Shown one piece after another: positions 34,462-45,400 of a DNA stretch of 46,994 bases. The notes beneath the pieces are model-generated. The model was not told the origin of the DNA. It did no database searches and was given only the letters and a program-made list of their open reading frames with translations. Each line of letters begins with the position of its first letter. Positions within the stretch are counted from its first letter, which is position 1. Origin of the DNA: Gammaproteobacteria bacterium (GTDB taxonomy: Bacteria; Pseudomonadota; Gammaproteobacteria; GCA-001735895). Position numbers and translations under genes: made by a program. The stretch lies in NCBI GenBank assembly GCA_024225395.1, contig JAAEMR010000253.1, forward strand, positions 1 to 46,994, read 5' to 3'.

Positions 34462-37400
34462 TTATTCCACCTCATCCGAACCTAAATCAGCTAATCCGAT
34501 TTTGGTTTCATTATCGATATCGGTATTGCCATTAGGACGATTACCCACACCTTTGTTAGCCGCAAATGAACCACCTTGTAAGTGATAATCGGAAGGTTGC
34601 TCTCCCATAAGAACAATAAGAGCCCCGGTAGAAGGATCCGCTGAATCAATATCGTTTATGGACAGTGGCGAATAACGTACATCCAGCCAGTTTCCACCTT
34701 CATCCAGTGCAGGAGAGACTTGAATAGTCTGGAATTCTGCGCCGGCAGCCGGGTTCAGACCAGGTGCACGATTGACATATTCCGCTTCAAATGATGGATC
34801 ACCGGAGATATTACTGGAATGATCACCCGTGACATTAGCAGTCAACAAGTTATTTCGGCTCAACCCTTTTTGGCCAGCAGTAGTCACAATAAGCCCTGCA
34901 CTAAAATCGTTATAGACAGGAGTCGTTGATCCCGGATCAACCAGAGAGTTGGTAGCCAGCTCGTAAATACGTGAGCGGTTCTGCCATATAATATTGTTTC
35001 TGAGGAGTGGTAATGAATACCCCTGATTATACCGCCACAGATTATCTTCGATCTGTACTAGCCCGGCCAAACCTTCATGTGGTCGAGACACAATACCAGC
35101 CACCTGTGGATCAGAAACGAGGTTACCATCAACAATCGTACCCAGGGCAAATGCAGCACCGGCTGTTGCGGTACTTTCATTATTGGACATGGTATTGTTG
35201 CGGATATTAACGCGAACCGCGTCTTTCAGTGACATGGCACCACCACCATATCCAGCCACATTATTAACTATCGTATTGTTATCAACATTAACCAGCCACC
35301 AGTCACCTACCTTGTCTGGCGTACCTTCAACATCAAGACCATTAACACGCCTTAGAGCAATACCTGCACCATCACCGGCACCGGCCTGGTTACCCTGAAT
35401 CAGATTCTTGTTAATTTGAACACGACCCGCACCAGCCGTCAGTGCTCCAAGATTAAAGCTGTCAGCGCCTGCTATCAGGATACCGCCACCATCTGTTTCC
35501 ATACCCGGAGTCTGACGGAACGACTGATTAAAAATAATCTGGTTACTGTTAATCTGTCCACCCGAGCTTAATCCCAGATGACCAATACCAGCACCATCTG
35601 TCATTGCGAAGTTACCGCAGATCAGGTTGTTTTCAACACGATAATTCAAAGACCCGGTATAGATGGCAATACCACCACCCGCGCCATTAAACACACCATT
35701 TCGGGTAATCATGTTATTGCGAATATGGATATTACGGTTCATTGCATCAGGATGACGGAAGGTACCGTCCAGATCGCCACCGACGACCTGCTCCTTGACT
35801 GTATTGTGACCCAGGCGAATTCCACCACCATAAGTACCCTGGTTACCGGCAATCAGGTTATTGGTAATACTGAAACCCTGGACGAAACCGTTGACAAAAA
35901 CACCACCACCGGTTGAAGCACCCGTAATGGAGAATCCATCAATACGTGCGGGCCTGCCGTTAACAAACTTGCGGTTGCCAAAAGACTTGCTGACCACCAT
36001 CAAACCGGGACCTTCTTCAGTAACAAACAGTTCAGCCCCTTCCTGTCCAGGAAGCAGAGTGAACCTTGGGTTATTAAAGTTAGGTCCATCAGGATCAAAA
36101 CCCAGCAGGTCATTTACCTTGGCACGCCAGTTAACTACTTTTTCAGCAGGTACACTACGCGCATTGATGAAAGTTGAATAGGCACCAGCACCTTGTAAGG
36201 CAACAGGCTGATACATTATTGGCAACTCGTCATAAGTACCCGGTGCCACCAGGATAATATCTCCCTGACCGGCAAATAACTGGGCTGAAGCATCCAGCGC
36301 ATCCTGAATTGGAGTTGCTCCGGCTGCAGTACTTGGATCAACCAATCTGACTTCACTATTGGCCCATCTTAAGGTACCGACGGTAACCGTTACTGCCATG
36401 GGTGATGATACGCCGTTAGCATTTTCAACAACCAGTTGGAAGTTCTTGATTGGATATTTACCAGGAGTAGTCTCGGGCACGAGCCCTTGTGGGAAATCAA
36501 CTGTAATGACATCGTTCGCCCAGGCTGAACTCGTAGCGGCTGTTGCATTGCCATCTTTGTCAATGAACCAGACCGTTCCCTCAGCAGTGCCAAAGCCATA
36601 ATCTCTCAACACATTTTTCTCGGTGGTTGAACTCAACTCAGTGGCAGAAGGATTCGGTACAGAACGCAGACCGACAGCATTAATGGTCAATGTAGCGGTC
36701 GCTGCAGTTGGATCAGAGATATAAGCACCGTGGTTTGGATATTCGCCACTGAATACCGAACTGATCATTGGAGTCGCATCTGCTGCATCACAGTCCAGCT
36801 GGTAACCAGATCCGGCAAATGCCGCTACAGATACAACCGGTGTATCCAGGTAAGTTGTTCCACCAGGCATGTACTGGAAGGTGTAACAAAACTGGCTGTA
36901 CTGAGGATTATGATTTGGATCGGTTACCAGACCTGTACCATTCGGATCATCGACCAGACCGGAATCATTCATACAGGCAGTCAGCATGTTAGGTGCCATA
37001 CCTGAAGGACTGCCGACATTAACCGTATTGGTAGAAGGCAACATTGCATTGTATTTACCATATTGATCGGTATATACACGTGTTACTTCATGACCATTGA
37101 AGTCATAAAAAGCAACCGGTACCCACGGTGGAGTGAATTTTTCACCGAAAGATGGTGCAAGAGGGTTAAACTCGTTAGCCACATCATTGATAACACCACC
37201 CACTACGTGAGCTGCTTTAGGTACTTCTGTGAAATAATGGAAGTCAGCCGCGGCATTTCTGCTATCGCCTACACGGACACGTTTTGTATCACATAGAGGG
37301 CGAGTATCACCGGCATAAGGTGCTGCATAGTCAGCAGGATCACCTGTAACCACCTGTACTGCACCATCCACTACATGACTTAACAGTGGCGGAACCAAAT

Positions 37401-40056
37401 GATCAGCACCAATACAAGTTGGTGGCAATAACAGAGGAACACCGTATTCATCACCAAAATCTACATTTTTATCTTCTTCCTTCAGCAGGGTATAACCTGG
37501 AGGCGTGAAGGATTGAACAATGTAGTAAGCGGAAGGCAGGTTCTCAGAGAACGCATAACCACCGTCAAATACGCCAGGGCGAACCTGGTTCCAGTTACGT
37601 AAACCGTCAAAACATTTCGTATCGATAGCTTCAAAACCAGGGCCGTTCGAACCACCACAATTGGTTGGAACATTGTCATCCCAGCTGTCTGTCCAGGTAA
37701 CTTCCCATGCATCGCCTTTATCAAATGCACCATTACTGTTACGGTCGATATCTTCCGGACCTTTTGCAGCAGTACCTTCACCCCAACCTAAGGGATGGTT
37801 ATCCACGTCAGGAAGCTGAATACCTGGAACACCATTAATATCATCAATAACTTCATCACCGGCAGCTGCAAATGCTCCATTGGTATCCAGAGAATCCTTA
37901 TACAGTGCAATCTGAACGCGAGGTATACCCGGTTCCCATTCTTCTGCAGCAGCATAACGAGGATCATGCTCGGCACGCGTAATCGCGTAAATCGCCATGC
38001 CTGAGATACCACCATTTTCACCTGGCTCATAATTAGCTTTACCAAATTCAATGGTATTTTTCTGTCCCAGGAATCCCTGGAATGCCTGAGTTAACACGGC
38101 ACCCGTTTCAGTACGGGTTAAACCGCCATCATGTGTACAACCGTTACCGAGGTCAGCTGTATCGTTACCATCCGCATTTAGAACGCCATTACATGCTGGC
38201 ACTAACAGAGGATCCTGGGGTTGTGCCACATAACCATCATCCTGAAGAGTAGCACTATCACCACCTGCATCAGCAGTCATGGTTGCACCTGTTGCTTTAA
38301 AAGCAGCGAAATCAACCTCTGCTACTAACCAGTGAAAAAATGGAAAGATTTCTTCGTGAGGTGCTTCACCGAAAACATCAATCGGTACACTCTTGTACAT
38401 ACGTCCATCTCTCCAGCGTATGTTAGTTGCCGAAGCATCTGCAAACATGGTGACATCATCCTCACCAACTATATTACAATCAGGATTTAAGCAATCACGA
38501 AAACCATTTTGATTTTGATCATAGAAAACAACAGTATCCATCTTGTTAAACCAGTTAAAGACCGGAATCTGACCGAAATCACACATTGCATTTCCTGCTC
38601 CACCACAATTAAGGGTTTGACCGGCAGCATTAAGCTGTGCAGGATTTAACAGAGAAGAAATGGTGTATCCATCAGTCTCATTTCCAGCAACATTAAAAGG
38701 ATGGTTTGCTATAACTGCATCCAGACCATCATCCCAGATCGACAGACTGTAAGAACCGGGAGCCAGGTTATCAACAGTAAATGAAGCAGGAACCGTATCT
38801 GGATCAGGATCATCAAAATCACATTTTTGAGAATAAATGGTTCGGCCTTGAATACCTTCATTGATGGCTACTCGACAACCTTCAAAAGGTTTGCCATTAG
38901 AAAATATAAAACTTCCTCCAGTGCCATCAGGGTTCTGTAAAGGACCAGGACGAGACATATGGTTATCAACAATTTGCCCTGTGATGGTCGCTCCTCCAGT
39001 CACTGGATCGCTTGTGATAACTTCCTTATCACCATCTGCATTAATAATTTCATCCTGACAGGCATTCAGTCCACCCTGGACATAACCTGTATCGCCACTC
39101 ATACAATCATAGTTGCGCACAAAACCGACAAACACGTGAGGACCGGGAGGACCAAACTCTACAAACACCTCTGGCTCATTAGCCTTAACCCAGGCATCAA
39201 TCGTTCTGGTACCTTCAATAGTAGAGGTCTGAACCCAAATCGACTCACCATTAGCACTTTCTCGAGCCGGAGGGGTTATTTCCACACCATACTTAGCTGG
39301 AGGTAAGTGTTTAATGACCAGATAGCCATTCGCATCTGGCCTTAAATTAAAACCATTTGGCGGTGTGAATGTGACATTACCATTCTCATCATAATCTGTG
39401 CCCAATGGATTGCCGTAGGCATCCGCGATTACACGACCACCAGCCATACCGTATTGACCGGCCGCATCAAACAGCTTGACATCAAAATAATGTTTCTGAC
39501 CATCAATAATGGAAAACTGCAAACCATGTTCATCCAGATCAATAGCACCATTTACAGGACTGTTGTCTTCAAACACGCGGACACTGATTTGTGTAGTAGG
39601 AATGGGAAAACTGTTTACAACAACCGTCTTATCAATAGTACCAGTAGCATTTTCAACAGCTACTCCGCTAAGCGCATGCCCGTTATATGGCACTACAGAA
39701 ACAAAGTAGCTCTTATCGTCTGGCACGGTAATTGAAGCAGTATTATCTGCAGGGGTTAATGAAGAACCTGATATACCGTTTCCATCTGCATCAGTTGCTA
39801 CCGGGTTATGACTCTTGTGAAACTCGAAAGAAAGACTGTCAAACCCAGCTGCAGGTTCGTTCAGGATAGGTTTATAGGTAGTATCCTCTTCAACCAGATA
39901 ACGAAATCCGGGAACAGCAGCTCCATTTTGATCTAACACAGTAATATTAATCTGTGCTGCAGAAGCTAACTGCGTTACCGACATTCCTATCGCTAAAGCA
40001 GTAAGTGCAAAGGGTCGGATCAACCCTTCCGGTGTAAATGATTTTTTTATCATCAT
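34462..40056 (-). CDS. Giant exported protein with carboxypeptidase-like and beta-helix domains
   Basis: The ATG at 40056 follows GAGG and gives a signal peptide ending TQLASAAQ; an ATG one codon later is equally good. The 1864-residue protein begins with several Ig-like prealbumin/SdrD-type domains (QINITVLDQNGAAVPGFRYL, TQISVRVFEDNSPVNGAIDL, GFVRNYDCMSG). A long middle region follows with acidic EF-hand-like pieces (DIDRNSNGAFDKGDAWEV). Residues about 1400-1800 form a right-handed parallel beta-helix (GFSITNNLIAGNQGTYGGGI, NIHIRNNMITRNG, VNVDNNTIVNNVAGYGG). It ends DYHLQGGSFAANKGVG and DLGSDE, as in choice-of-anchor Q proteins. It heads the cupredoxin operon and may be a scaffold or adhesin for the oxidase at the cell surface. 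Confidence 0.75.
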   Translation of the reverse strand: MMIKKSFTPEGLIRPFALTALAIGMSVTQLASAAQINITVLDQNGAAVPGFRYLVEEDTTYKPILNEPAAGFDSLSFEFHKSHNPVATDADGNGISGSSLTPADNTASITVPDDKSYFVSVVPYNGHALSGVAVENATGTIDKTVVVNSFPIPTTQISVRVFEDNSPVNGAIDLDEHGLQFSIIDGQKHYFDVKLFDAAGQYGMAGGRVIADAYGNPLGTDYDENGNVTFTPPNGFNLRPDANGYLVIKHLPPAKYGVEITPPARESANGESIWVQTSTIEGTRTIDAWVKANEPEVFVEFGPPGPHVFVGFVRNYDCMSGDTGYVQGGLNACQDEIINADGDKEVITSDPVTGGATITGQIVDNHMSRPGPLQNPDGTGGSFIFSNGKPFEGCRVAINEGIQGRTIYSQKCDFDDPDPDTVPASFTVDNLAPGSYSLSIWDDGLDAVIANHPFNVAGNETDGYTISSLLNPAQLNAAGQTLNCGGAGNAMCDFGQIPVFNWFNKMDTVVFYDQNQNGFRDCLNPDCNIVGEDDVTMFADASATNIRWRDGRMYKSVPIDVFGEAPHEEIFPFFHWLVAEVDFAAFKATGATMTADAGGDSATLQDDGYVAQPQDPLLVPACNGVLNADGNDTADLGNGCTHDGGLTRTETGAVLTQAFQGFLGQKNTIEFGKANYEPGENGGISGMAIYAITRAEHDPRYAAAEEWEPGIPRVQIALYKDSLDTNGAFAAAGDEVIDDINGVPGIQLPDVDNHPLGWGEGTAAKGPEDIDRNSNGAFDKGDAWEVTWTDSWDDNVPTNCGGSNGPGFEAIDTKCFDGLRNWNQVRPGVFDGGYAFSENLPSAYYIVQSFTPPGYTLLKEEDKNVDFGDEYGVPLLLPPTCIGADHLVPPLLSHVVDGAVQVVTGDPADYAAPYAGDTRPLCDTKRVRVGDSRNAAADFHYFTEVPKAAHVVGGVINDVANEFNPLAPSFGEKFTPPWVPVAFYDFNGHEVTRVYTDQYGKYNAMLPSTNTVNVGSPSGMAPNMLTACMNDSGLVDDPNGTGLVTDPNHNPQYSQFCYTFQYMPGGTTYLDTPVVSVAAFAGSGYQLDCDAADATPMISSVFSGEYPNHGAYISDPTAATATLTINAVGLRSVPNPSATELSSTTEKNVLRDYGFGTAEGTVWFIDKDGNATAATSSAWANDVITVDFPQGLVPETTPGKYPIKNFQLVVENANGVSSPMAVTVTVGTLRWANSEVRLVDPSTAAGATPIQDALDASAQLFAGQGDIILVAPGTYDELPIMYQPVALQGAGAYSTFINARSVPAEKVVNWRAKVNDLLGFDPDGPNFNNPRFTLLPGQEGAELFVTEEGPGLMVVSKSFGNRKFVNGRPARIDGFSITGASTGGGVFVNGFVQGFSITNNLIAGNQGTYGGGIRLGHNTVKEQVVGGDLDGTFRHPDAMNRNIHIRNNMITRNGVFNGAGGGIAIYTGSLNYRVENNLICGNFAMTDGAGIGHLGLSSGGQINSNQIIFNQSFRQTPGMETDGGGILIAGADSFNLGALTAGAGRVQINKNLIQGNQAGAGDGAGIALRRVNGLDVEGTPDKVGDWWLVNVDNNTIVNNVAGYGGGAMSLKDAVRVNIRNNTMSNNESTATAGAAFALGTIVDGNLVSDPQVAGIVSRPHEGLAGLVQIEDNLWRYNQGYSLPLLRNNIIWQNRSRIYELATNSLVDPGSTTPVYNDFSAGLIVTTAGQKGLSRNNLLTANVTGDHSSNISGDPSFEAEYVNRAPGLNPAAGAEFQTIQVSPALDEGGNWLDVRYSPLSINDIDSADPSTGALIVLMGEQPSDYHLQGGSFAANKGVGNRPNGNTDIDNETKIGLADLGSDEVE

Positions 40057-40701
40057 ATTTTCCTCTTTACATTTGGTGTAGTGCAATGCAGATAAAACAG
40101 GTAAACCTGCGTAAATCAGCCATCTTTTGTTGATATCTATAATGCAGCTTGCCTTCAAGAGGAGATATACGGAGAACATATGAACTGATGCGACATTTTG
40201 CCGCACCTTGCCCACCCTTTAAGCGTATTCAGTGTTCTTTATTTATGTACTTTGAGGTAGATTTTTACGTAGCATCAATTTAAATCATTACTTTATGCTT
40301 ATATTTCAGATACTTAGATCATTTATTTACAATTAACTTCATACTTAGCTCTTTCTACCAGATTGACTAAAAAACTTAATTTTATGGCTAATAAATTTGT
40401 ATGAAAGCCATGCGTAGTTAACAAATACAAAAACAAACGTTATCTCAGTAGTATTTTGGTGGAATCAATGTCATGGGAAAGTAGCTTACTGAATCTTCAG
40501 AAAAGCTTGTCTAAATAACCTGCAAGAAAAGCAGAAAAGAGAATCAATGACAAAATTTGAACTGCGTCACAATTTTGAGTCAAGGTTAAATATTATTGTT
40601 TTTTTCACGTTTCGTTCACATTAATACTTATAAGATAATAATCAGAAATAACTTAAGTAAGCCAATCTTTTAAAAAGCTGTGAAAGGATGAGTGTGAAAG
40701 G
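40057..40701. other. Intergenic region between divergent operons
   Basis: The 645 bases separate the minus-strand cupredoxin operon from the plus-strand Sco gene. It must hold both promoters. A plausible plus-strand -10 (TATAAGATAAT) lies at 40629-40639. A 25-codon frame at 40547-40624 (MTKFELRHNFESRLNIIVFF) has only a weak ribosome site and is not called as a gene. No consensus FNR site was found. Confidence 0.5.
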
Positions 40702-40707
40702 ATGAGT
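40680..40707 (+). repeat. 14-bp tandem duplication covering the Sco gene start
   Basis: GTGAAAGGATGAGT occurs twice without a gap. The first copy contains an ATG (40688) that opens a five-codon frame (MSVKG) whose TGA at 40703-40705 overlaps the ATG of the Sco gene (40702), as in translational coupling. Confidence 0.85.
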
Positions 40708-41283
40708 AAGCATTTAATTTTTTTAGTTTTATTAACCTACAGCTTAAATCTATCTGCATTCGAAAATGCAAAACAATTTAACTCCGTTGATCTTGACTAT
40801 GTTTTGTCAAATTCATCCAGGGCTAATACATTTTCTTTTTCATTTCCAGAGATGAATGTACTGGATCATCGCAACCAGTCGAAACAACTGAGTGAATTAT
40901 TTGATAAAGATAAAAACGTGGTATTTGCTTTCTTTTTCACTCACTGCGTAAGCATATGTACAACAGTCACCCTCAGTCTAAAAAGTATCCAGCATCGTTT
41001 ACCTGAAAATACGCAAATGGTTATGATCAGTATTGACCCGGAAACTGATACGCCGGACATATTAAGTAATTATGCAAAAACACACCGGATTGAAGACCCA
41101 AACTGGTTTTTACTGACGGGCAATAAAAAACAAATTATAGATTTACAGAAAAAATTTGAAGCTTACCGTGGTAACAAAATGAACCACAACACTTCTCTTT
41201 TCGTTAAAAAATCAAGTTCAGAAAAAATTATAGAAATAAAATCTGACTTTTCGCTTATCCCTCAAATATTTAATAAGAGTTGA
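40702..41283 (+). CDS. Sco1/SenC-type copper protein
   Basis: The 193-residue protein has a signal peptide (residues 1-19, ending LSA), a thioredoxin-like fold and the Sco copper site: Cys82 and Cys86 in FFFTHCVSICTTVT (CxxxC) and His162 in MNHNTSLFV. MISIDPETDTPDIL is the usual conserved stretch after it. Sco proteins deliver copper to copper enzymes or reduce their thiols. Its position opposite the cupredoxin operon makes the split oxidase a likely client. It is followed six bases later by the FHA gene. The start lies in a 14-base tandem duplication. Confidence 0.85.
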   Translation: MSKHLIFLVLLTYSLNLSAFENAKQFNSVDLDYVLSNSSRANTFSFSFPEMNVLDHRNQSKQLSELFDKDKNVVFAFFFTHCVSICTTVTLSLKSIQHRLPENTQMVMISIDPETDTPDILSNYAKTHRIEDPNWFLLTGNKKQIIDLQKKFEAYRGNKMNHNTSLFVKKSSSEKIIEIKSDFSLIPQIFNKS

Positions 41284-41289
41284 AGTATC

Positions 41290-42183
41290 ATGAAAGTACA
41301 AAAACATAATGGATATGTAGCTACGGTGAATTTTACCAATTACTCTGAAACTGCTGAACAATCAAATCTTAGGGAAAGTATTTTCGAAAGATCAACTTCA
41401 CTCAGTAAAATTACCCCACTTCATCGACTTGATATATATGATGAAACAATTTTCATTTTCGATACTTCATGCCATGCACTTACTTTTTTAACTAATCTAT
41501 CCAGAGAAATGAGCATTGGAGAAAACGCATCAAATGATATGAACTTAAGAACAGGACTATGTCGTGGTGACTACTTTGTTATTCAGGATCAAATCTATGG
41601 AGAGGCTGTAAATTTCGCAACTAAATTATCTTTTTCCTCCCGTGAAAATGAAATACTGGTCTGTGGAATTGATAAAGAGACAATGGAAGGTTTTACCAGG
41701 AACCAATACGATGTGTTTTATGCTACAAGAAATCAGGGCGATAATTGTTTTTCTGTCAGTCTAATTGATCCTGACGACACATCAACTTCTTCCCTTAGCA
41801 ATCTTATCTTTAAAGTAAAATATAACAATCAAAGAAAAAAACTGAAGTTATCAAGATTCAAACAAATTACCATTGGTAGATCGACCAAAGCAGATGTATT
41901 TATTGATGATGATAAAATATCAAGAAACCACGCAACAATAACGTTTAATGATGCAGATATTTTTATAGAAGACCACAGTTCTAATGGCACGTATATTTAC
42001 TCAGAGGGCAATGAAGAATATTTAACCAATGATTCTCTTTCTCTATGTGGTAAGGGATATATTTTATGCGGTCACAGACAAGATTTAAAAGAGAATTTAA
42101 CTGCGGAAAATAACATTATTTCCTTTCAACTTACCGAAGATACCGCCTTTCAACTTACCGAAGATACCGCAGTGAATTTTTAA
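41290..42183 (+). CDS. Degenerate cyclase-like domain fused to FHA domain
   Basis: The 297-residue protein begins with about 130 residues that resemble class III nucleotide cyclases (NGYVATVNFTNY, LRTGLCRGDYFVIQDQIYGE, AVNFATKLS), but the metal-binding Asp residues expected in the first part are absent, so activity is unlikely. Residues about 190-260 form an FHA phosphothreonine-binding domain: ITIGRSTKADVFIDDDKISR, NHATI and EDHSSNGTYIY. It has no signal peptide and should be cytoplasmic. The C-terminus has a direct repeat of eight residues (FQLTEDTA twice). It is co-transcribed with the Sco gene, which is an unusual pairing for a signalling adaptor. Confidence 0.75.
   Translation: MKVQKHNGYVATVNFTNYSETAEQSNLRESIFERSTSLSKITPLHRLDIYDETIFIFDTSCHALTFLTNLSREMSIGENASNDMNLRTGLCRGDYFVIQDQIYGEAVNFATKLSFSSRENEILVCGIDKETMEGFTRNQYDVFYATRNQGDNCFSVSLIDPDDTSTSSLSNLIFKVKYNNQRKKLKLSRFKQITIGRSTKADVFIDDDKISRNHATITFNDADIFIEDHSSNGTYIYSEGNEEYLTNDSLSLCGKGYILCGHRQDLKENLTAENNIISFQLTEDTAFQLTEDTAVNF
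42124..42171 (+). repeat. 24-bp tandem duplication in the FHA gene tail
   Basis: A 24-base unit encoding FQLTEDTA occurs twice without a gap; only the last base differs (C or A, both Ala). It looks like a recent slippage duplication that keeps the frame. Confidence 0.9.
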
Positions 42184-42219
42184 TATTCTAAAATAGAGAA
42201 TGCCATTTATTTTAGAATA
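42184..42219. terminator. Perfect AT-rich hairpin after the FHA gene
   Basis: TATTCTAAAATA and TATTTTAGAATA form a perfect 12-bp stem with a 12-base loop, starting one base after the stop codon. It is convergent with the minus-strand giant gene and may end the Sco/FHA transcript, though no strong U-run follows. Nothing else was recognised in 42220-42421. Confidence 0.5.
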
Positions 42220-42421
42220 GACTGTAAAATATATCGTTTTTTATCTATTCTAAACCAGCTTAATTCCTGCTTTTGTTAAATTAAAGCCAGTACCCTGCTG
42301 TTCAAATATCACCTGAAAATAATAAAATCTTTTCCTACCAGAATAATTTCCGTGTATTCATCAGGCATCTGTTTTTGAAACAATTAAAAACGATAACACT
42401 TTTCAATTCATTATTAATATA

Positions 42422-45400
42422 TCATTTTATCAGGCACTTTTTCCTGGATAGAAGTTTGAGTCCAAATAAACTCATCAGGATAATTAAAACGATAACGTTA
42501 ATGCTGCCACCACCAGAACTGCTCTTGACAGTTTTTACAGGCTTAGTGGGTTCAGGAGCAACCGCCACTCCACCTGGATCTAAAATTAAACCGTTTTTTC
42601 GACCATCTGTATCATTAGGACCACCATCCTCAATTAATAATTGAACGCAGTAATCACCTTCAACCAATCCATCATCATGGTCATAAGCGGAATCTCCCGG
42701 AGCAGGACAAACACCTTCTTCACCCACTGCAGAGGATATGGCGTTTTTATCATCTTCTACAAAATTCTGCCATCCATTTGTTTTGGAATATTTACGGTAT
42801 AAAGCATCTTCAGGAATTTCAGAATACTGAGGTATGACTATCATTACTGACTGCCCTGCCCAGGCTAAGCCGTTAATTTCGAAATCAAAATACCCACCTT
42901 TATTTTCATGATTATCCTTAGTCTCAGCAGGTGGAGTATCGTCATCTTTACCCGCATTTTCCTGTATTTCTTCTGAAGTCACATTACAAGTATATCTTTC
43001 TGTAAATAGAGGAATAGTACCTAAACGTATGCCTAAGCCTGGTTGAACATTGAGTAACCACTTATCTGATCTTCCCTGCTTGCCTTGCATTGCAGAAGGA
43101 TTATCAACTCCATCTTCATAATCTGGAATACCATCTTCATCTTCATCATCATAGCCCTCCTCCTTGTCATCTTTTCCATCACCATCACTATCTTCATCTT
43201 CAGAAAGGTCTTCTTTTATTGCCCGAACCTCTAAATAGAGTTCAATGTCAGTAAACAATCCACCTTCATCTTCTACCTTCACGGCAATTTTATAAAAACC
43301 AGCCGCCAGGTTTTCTGGATCAAAGGAGAACTCATCATCATTTTCATCAGGCCTATCATGACCAGTTGAAAACAATATTTCATCTGTTTTACTCCAGTCG
43401 AAAGTATGATGATCATCCGAATTTGTATCTTTAACTTTAACTTTAACACTTACAGATTCATCATTAGCAAATACAATTCGGGTTTTCTTGCCATCCTGTT
43501 TAATTTTTAGCTTTGCAATAGGCGCTATATTTTCACCTTTATTAATCACTCTTATTTTATGCTCGGATTGAGGGCCTTTGACAGCATTAATAGCAGATCT
43601 AATTTTGAATTTTATTTCACCTTCCTCGATATCGCCTGGAATAACATATTCAATTTCACCTTCAGTACCCGAGTCAATCTCAAAAACATGCTCTGTTTTT
43701 TCTGATTCAAAATCGCTGTCACTTTCAATTTTATAAGAAACAATCACAGGATAAACCGCTGCTTTTCCATTCAGTAATACCGGAATTTTTACCATAGCCT
43801 CTGGGGTGGTTAACTGCACAGGTTTAAATTCCACTAATGGCTGTACATTGACATACTGTATGGCCTCGGCCAGGTTTCCAAAAGCATCTTTAGCTGGATT
43901 ACCTAAAGAATCTTTTGCTACCCAGGTTACTTCATGCTGACCAGGTGAAAAAGGTTCTAAAATATTTTTAAGGAATACAGGAACCTCTTCCCCTAAATTA
44001 TTTATAGCACTTGCCTCTCCATGTCCCTGAAGGTCTTCTTTTGATAATTTTGTTAATAGACCATTCGCTTCAACTGTAATTTCCGGTGGTGATGTTATCG
44101 TTATAAAAACAGGGTATGCAATAACAATCATCGTGACAGGTTCACTATCCAAAGATCCATCATTAACGATTAACTGAAATTGATATGTTCCTGCTTCATC
44201 CGGAATAAAATCTGGACTTTGTAATTGACTATCATTTAAAGCCACAGCACTGTTCTCAGGACTGGAAATGATTATCCATTCATAATCCAGGTTACTTCCT
44301 TCTGGATCATAAGAACCAGAACCATCAAGTAATACGGTATTCCCAACATTTCCGGTTAAGTCTGAACCTGCATCAGCAACAGGTGCATCATTGATTTCGA
44401 GTATCGTCACCGTCACTATAGCTGTAGCAGAACCCCCTTTACTATCACTGACTGTATAACTAAAACTGTCACTACCATAGAAGTTAGGTTCTGGCGTGTA
44501 AGTTAATGTGCCATCGTTATTGATCTCGACCAGACCACTAAAACCTTGTGTTGCATGGGTAACTGTCAACAAATCACCATCCAAATCCTGATCATTTAAT
44601 AAAACACTAATGTCGACAGCTACATCTTCATCAGTACTGGCATTGTCTGGTGAAGCTACTGGAACTGAATTAGCATTTACAACTACCTGACGATAGATAG
44701 TCATAGAATTACCTGCTGTATCAGATGCTGTATATTGAATACTATACATTCCCGAAGCACTGGTATTAACAGTACCACTGATATTTACCAACACGCTAGA
44801 ATCAACAATGTCAATCGCATTGGCACCTAATTCCTGATAGTCATCACCAACAGAAAGAGTGATCAAATTCGAACCATTTAAGGTTATTTCTGGAGCAGCA
44901 GTATCGGTAATAGTAACTGTCTGATTTGCAGTGCCGGTGTTAAAAGCTGCATCAGTGACGCTCCATGTAATTGAATGAACACCTACACTGAATGGACCAG
45001 TGATATTAGTGATTGGAGACAAAATACCATCAACCAGATCAGTTGCGGTTGCACTACCCAATGAGACTGGCGTCGTTAATCCAGTAGCTTCCATGACAAT
45101 ACCCAGTGGCGCTTTAACCACAGGTGCTGAAGTATCTTCAATTTTTACAGTAAAGTCAGCTAGTCCAGTATTAGCTGACTGGTCAATGGCACTACAGTTA
45201 ACCGTTGTTGTGCCAAGAGCAAATATACTTCCAGAGACTGGAGCACAACTTGGGGGTAAATCTCCGTCAACTATATCATTGGCAAAGGCACTATAATTAA
45301 CAAGGACACCTGCAGCTGAAGTTGCTTCAACAATCATGTCAGCAGGAAGAGTTAATGCCGGAGCACTGTTATCAGTGATAGTCACTAACTGGGTTTCACT

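Noticed and set aside
40057-40215. N-terminal extension of the beta-helix giant from an upstream ATG at 40215
   Set aside because: The frame is open, but the signal peptide and the GAGG ribosome site both point to the ATG at 40056; the extension would bury the signal peptide.
40178-40215. Sigma-54 promoter (GG and GC at -24/-12 spacing) before the giant gene
   Set aside because: TGGGCAAGGTGCGGCA has the right GG-N10-GC spacing but lacks the conserved TTGC and CAC bases; probably chance.
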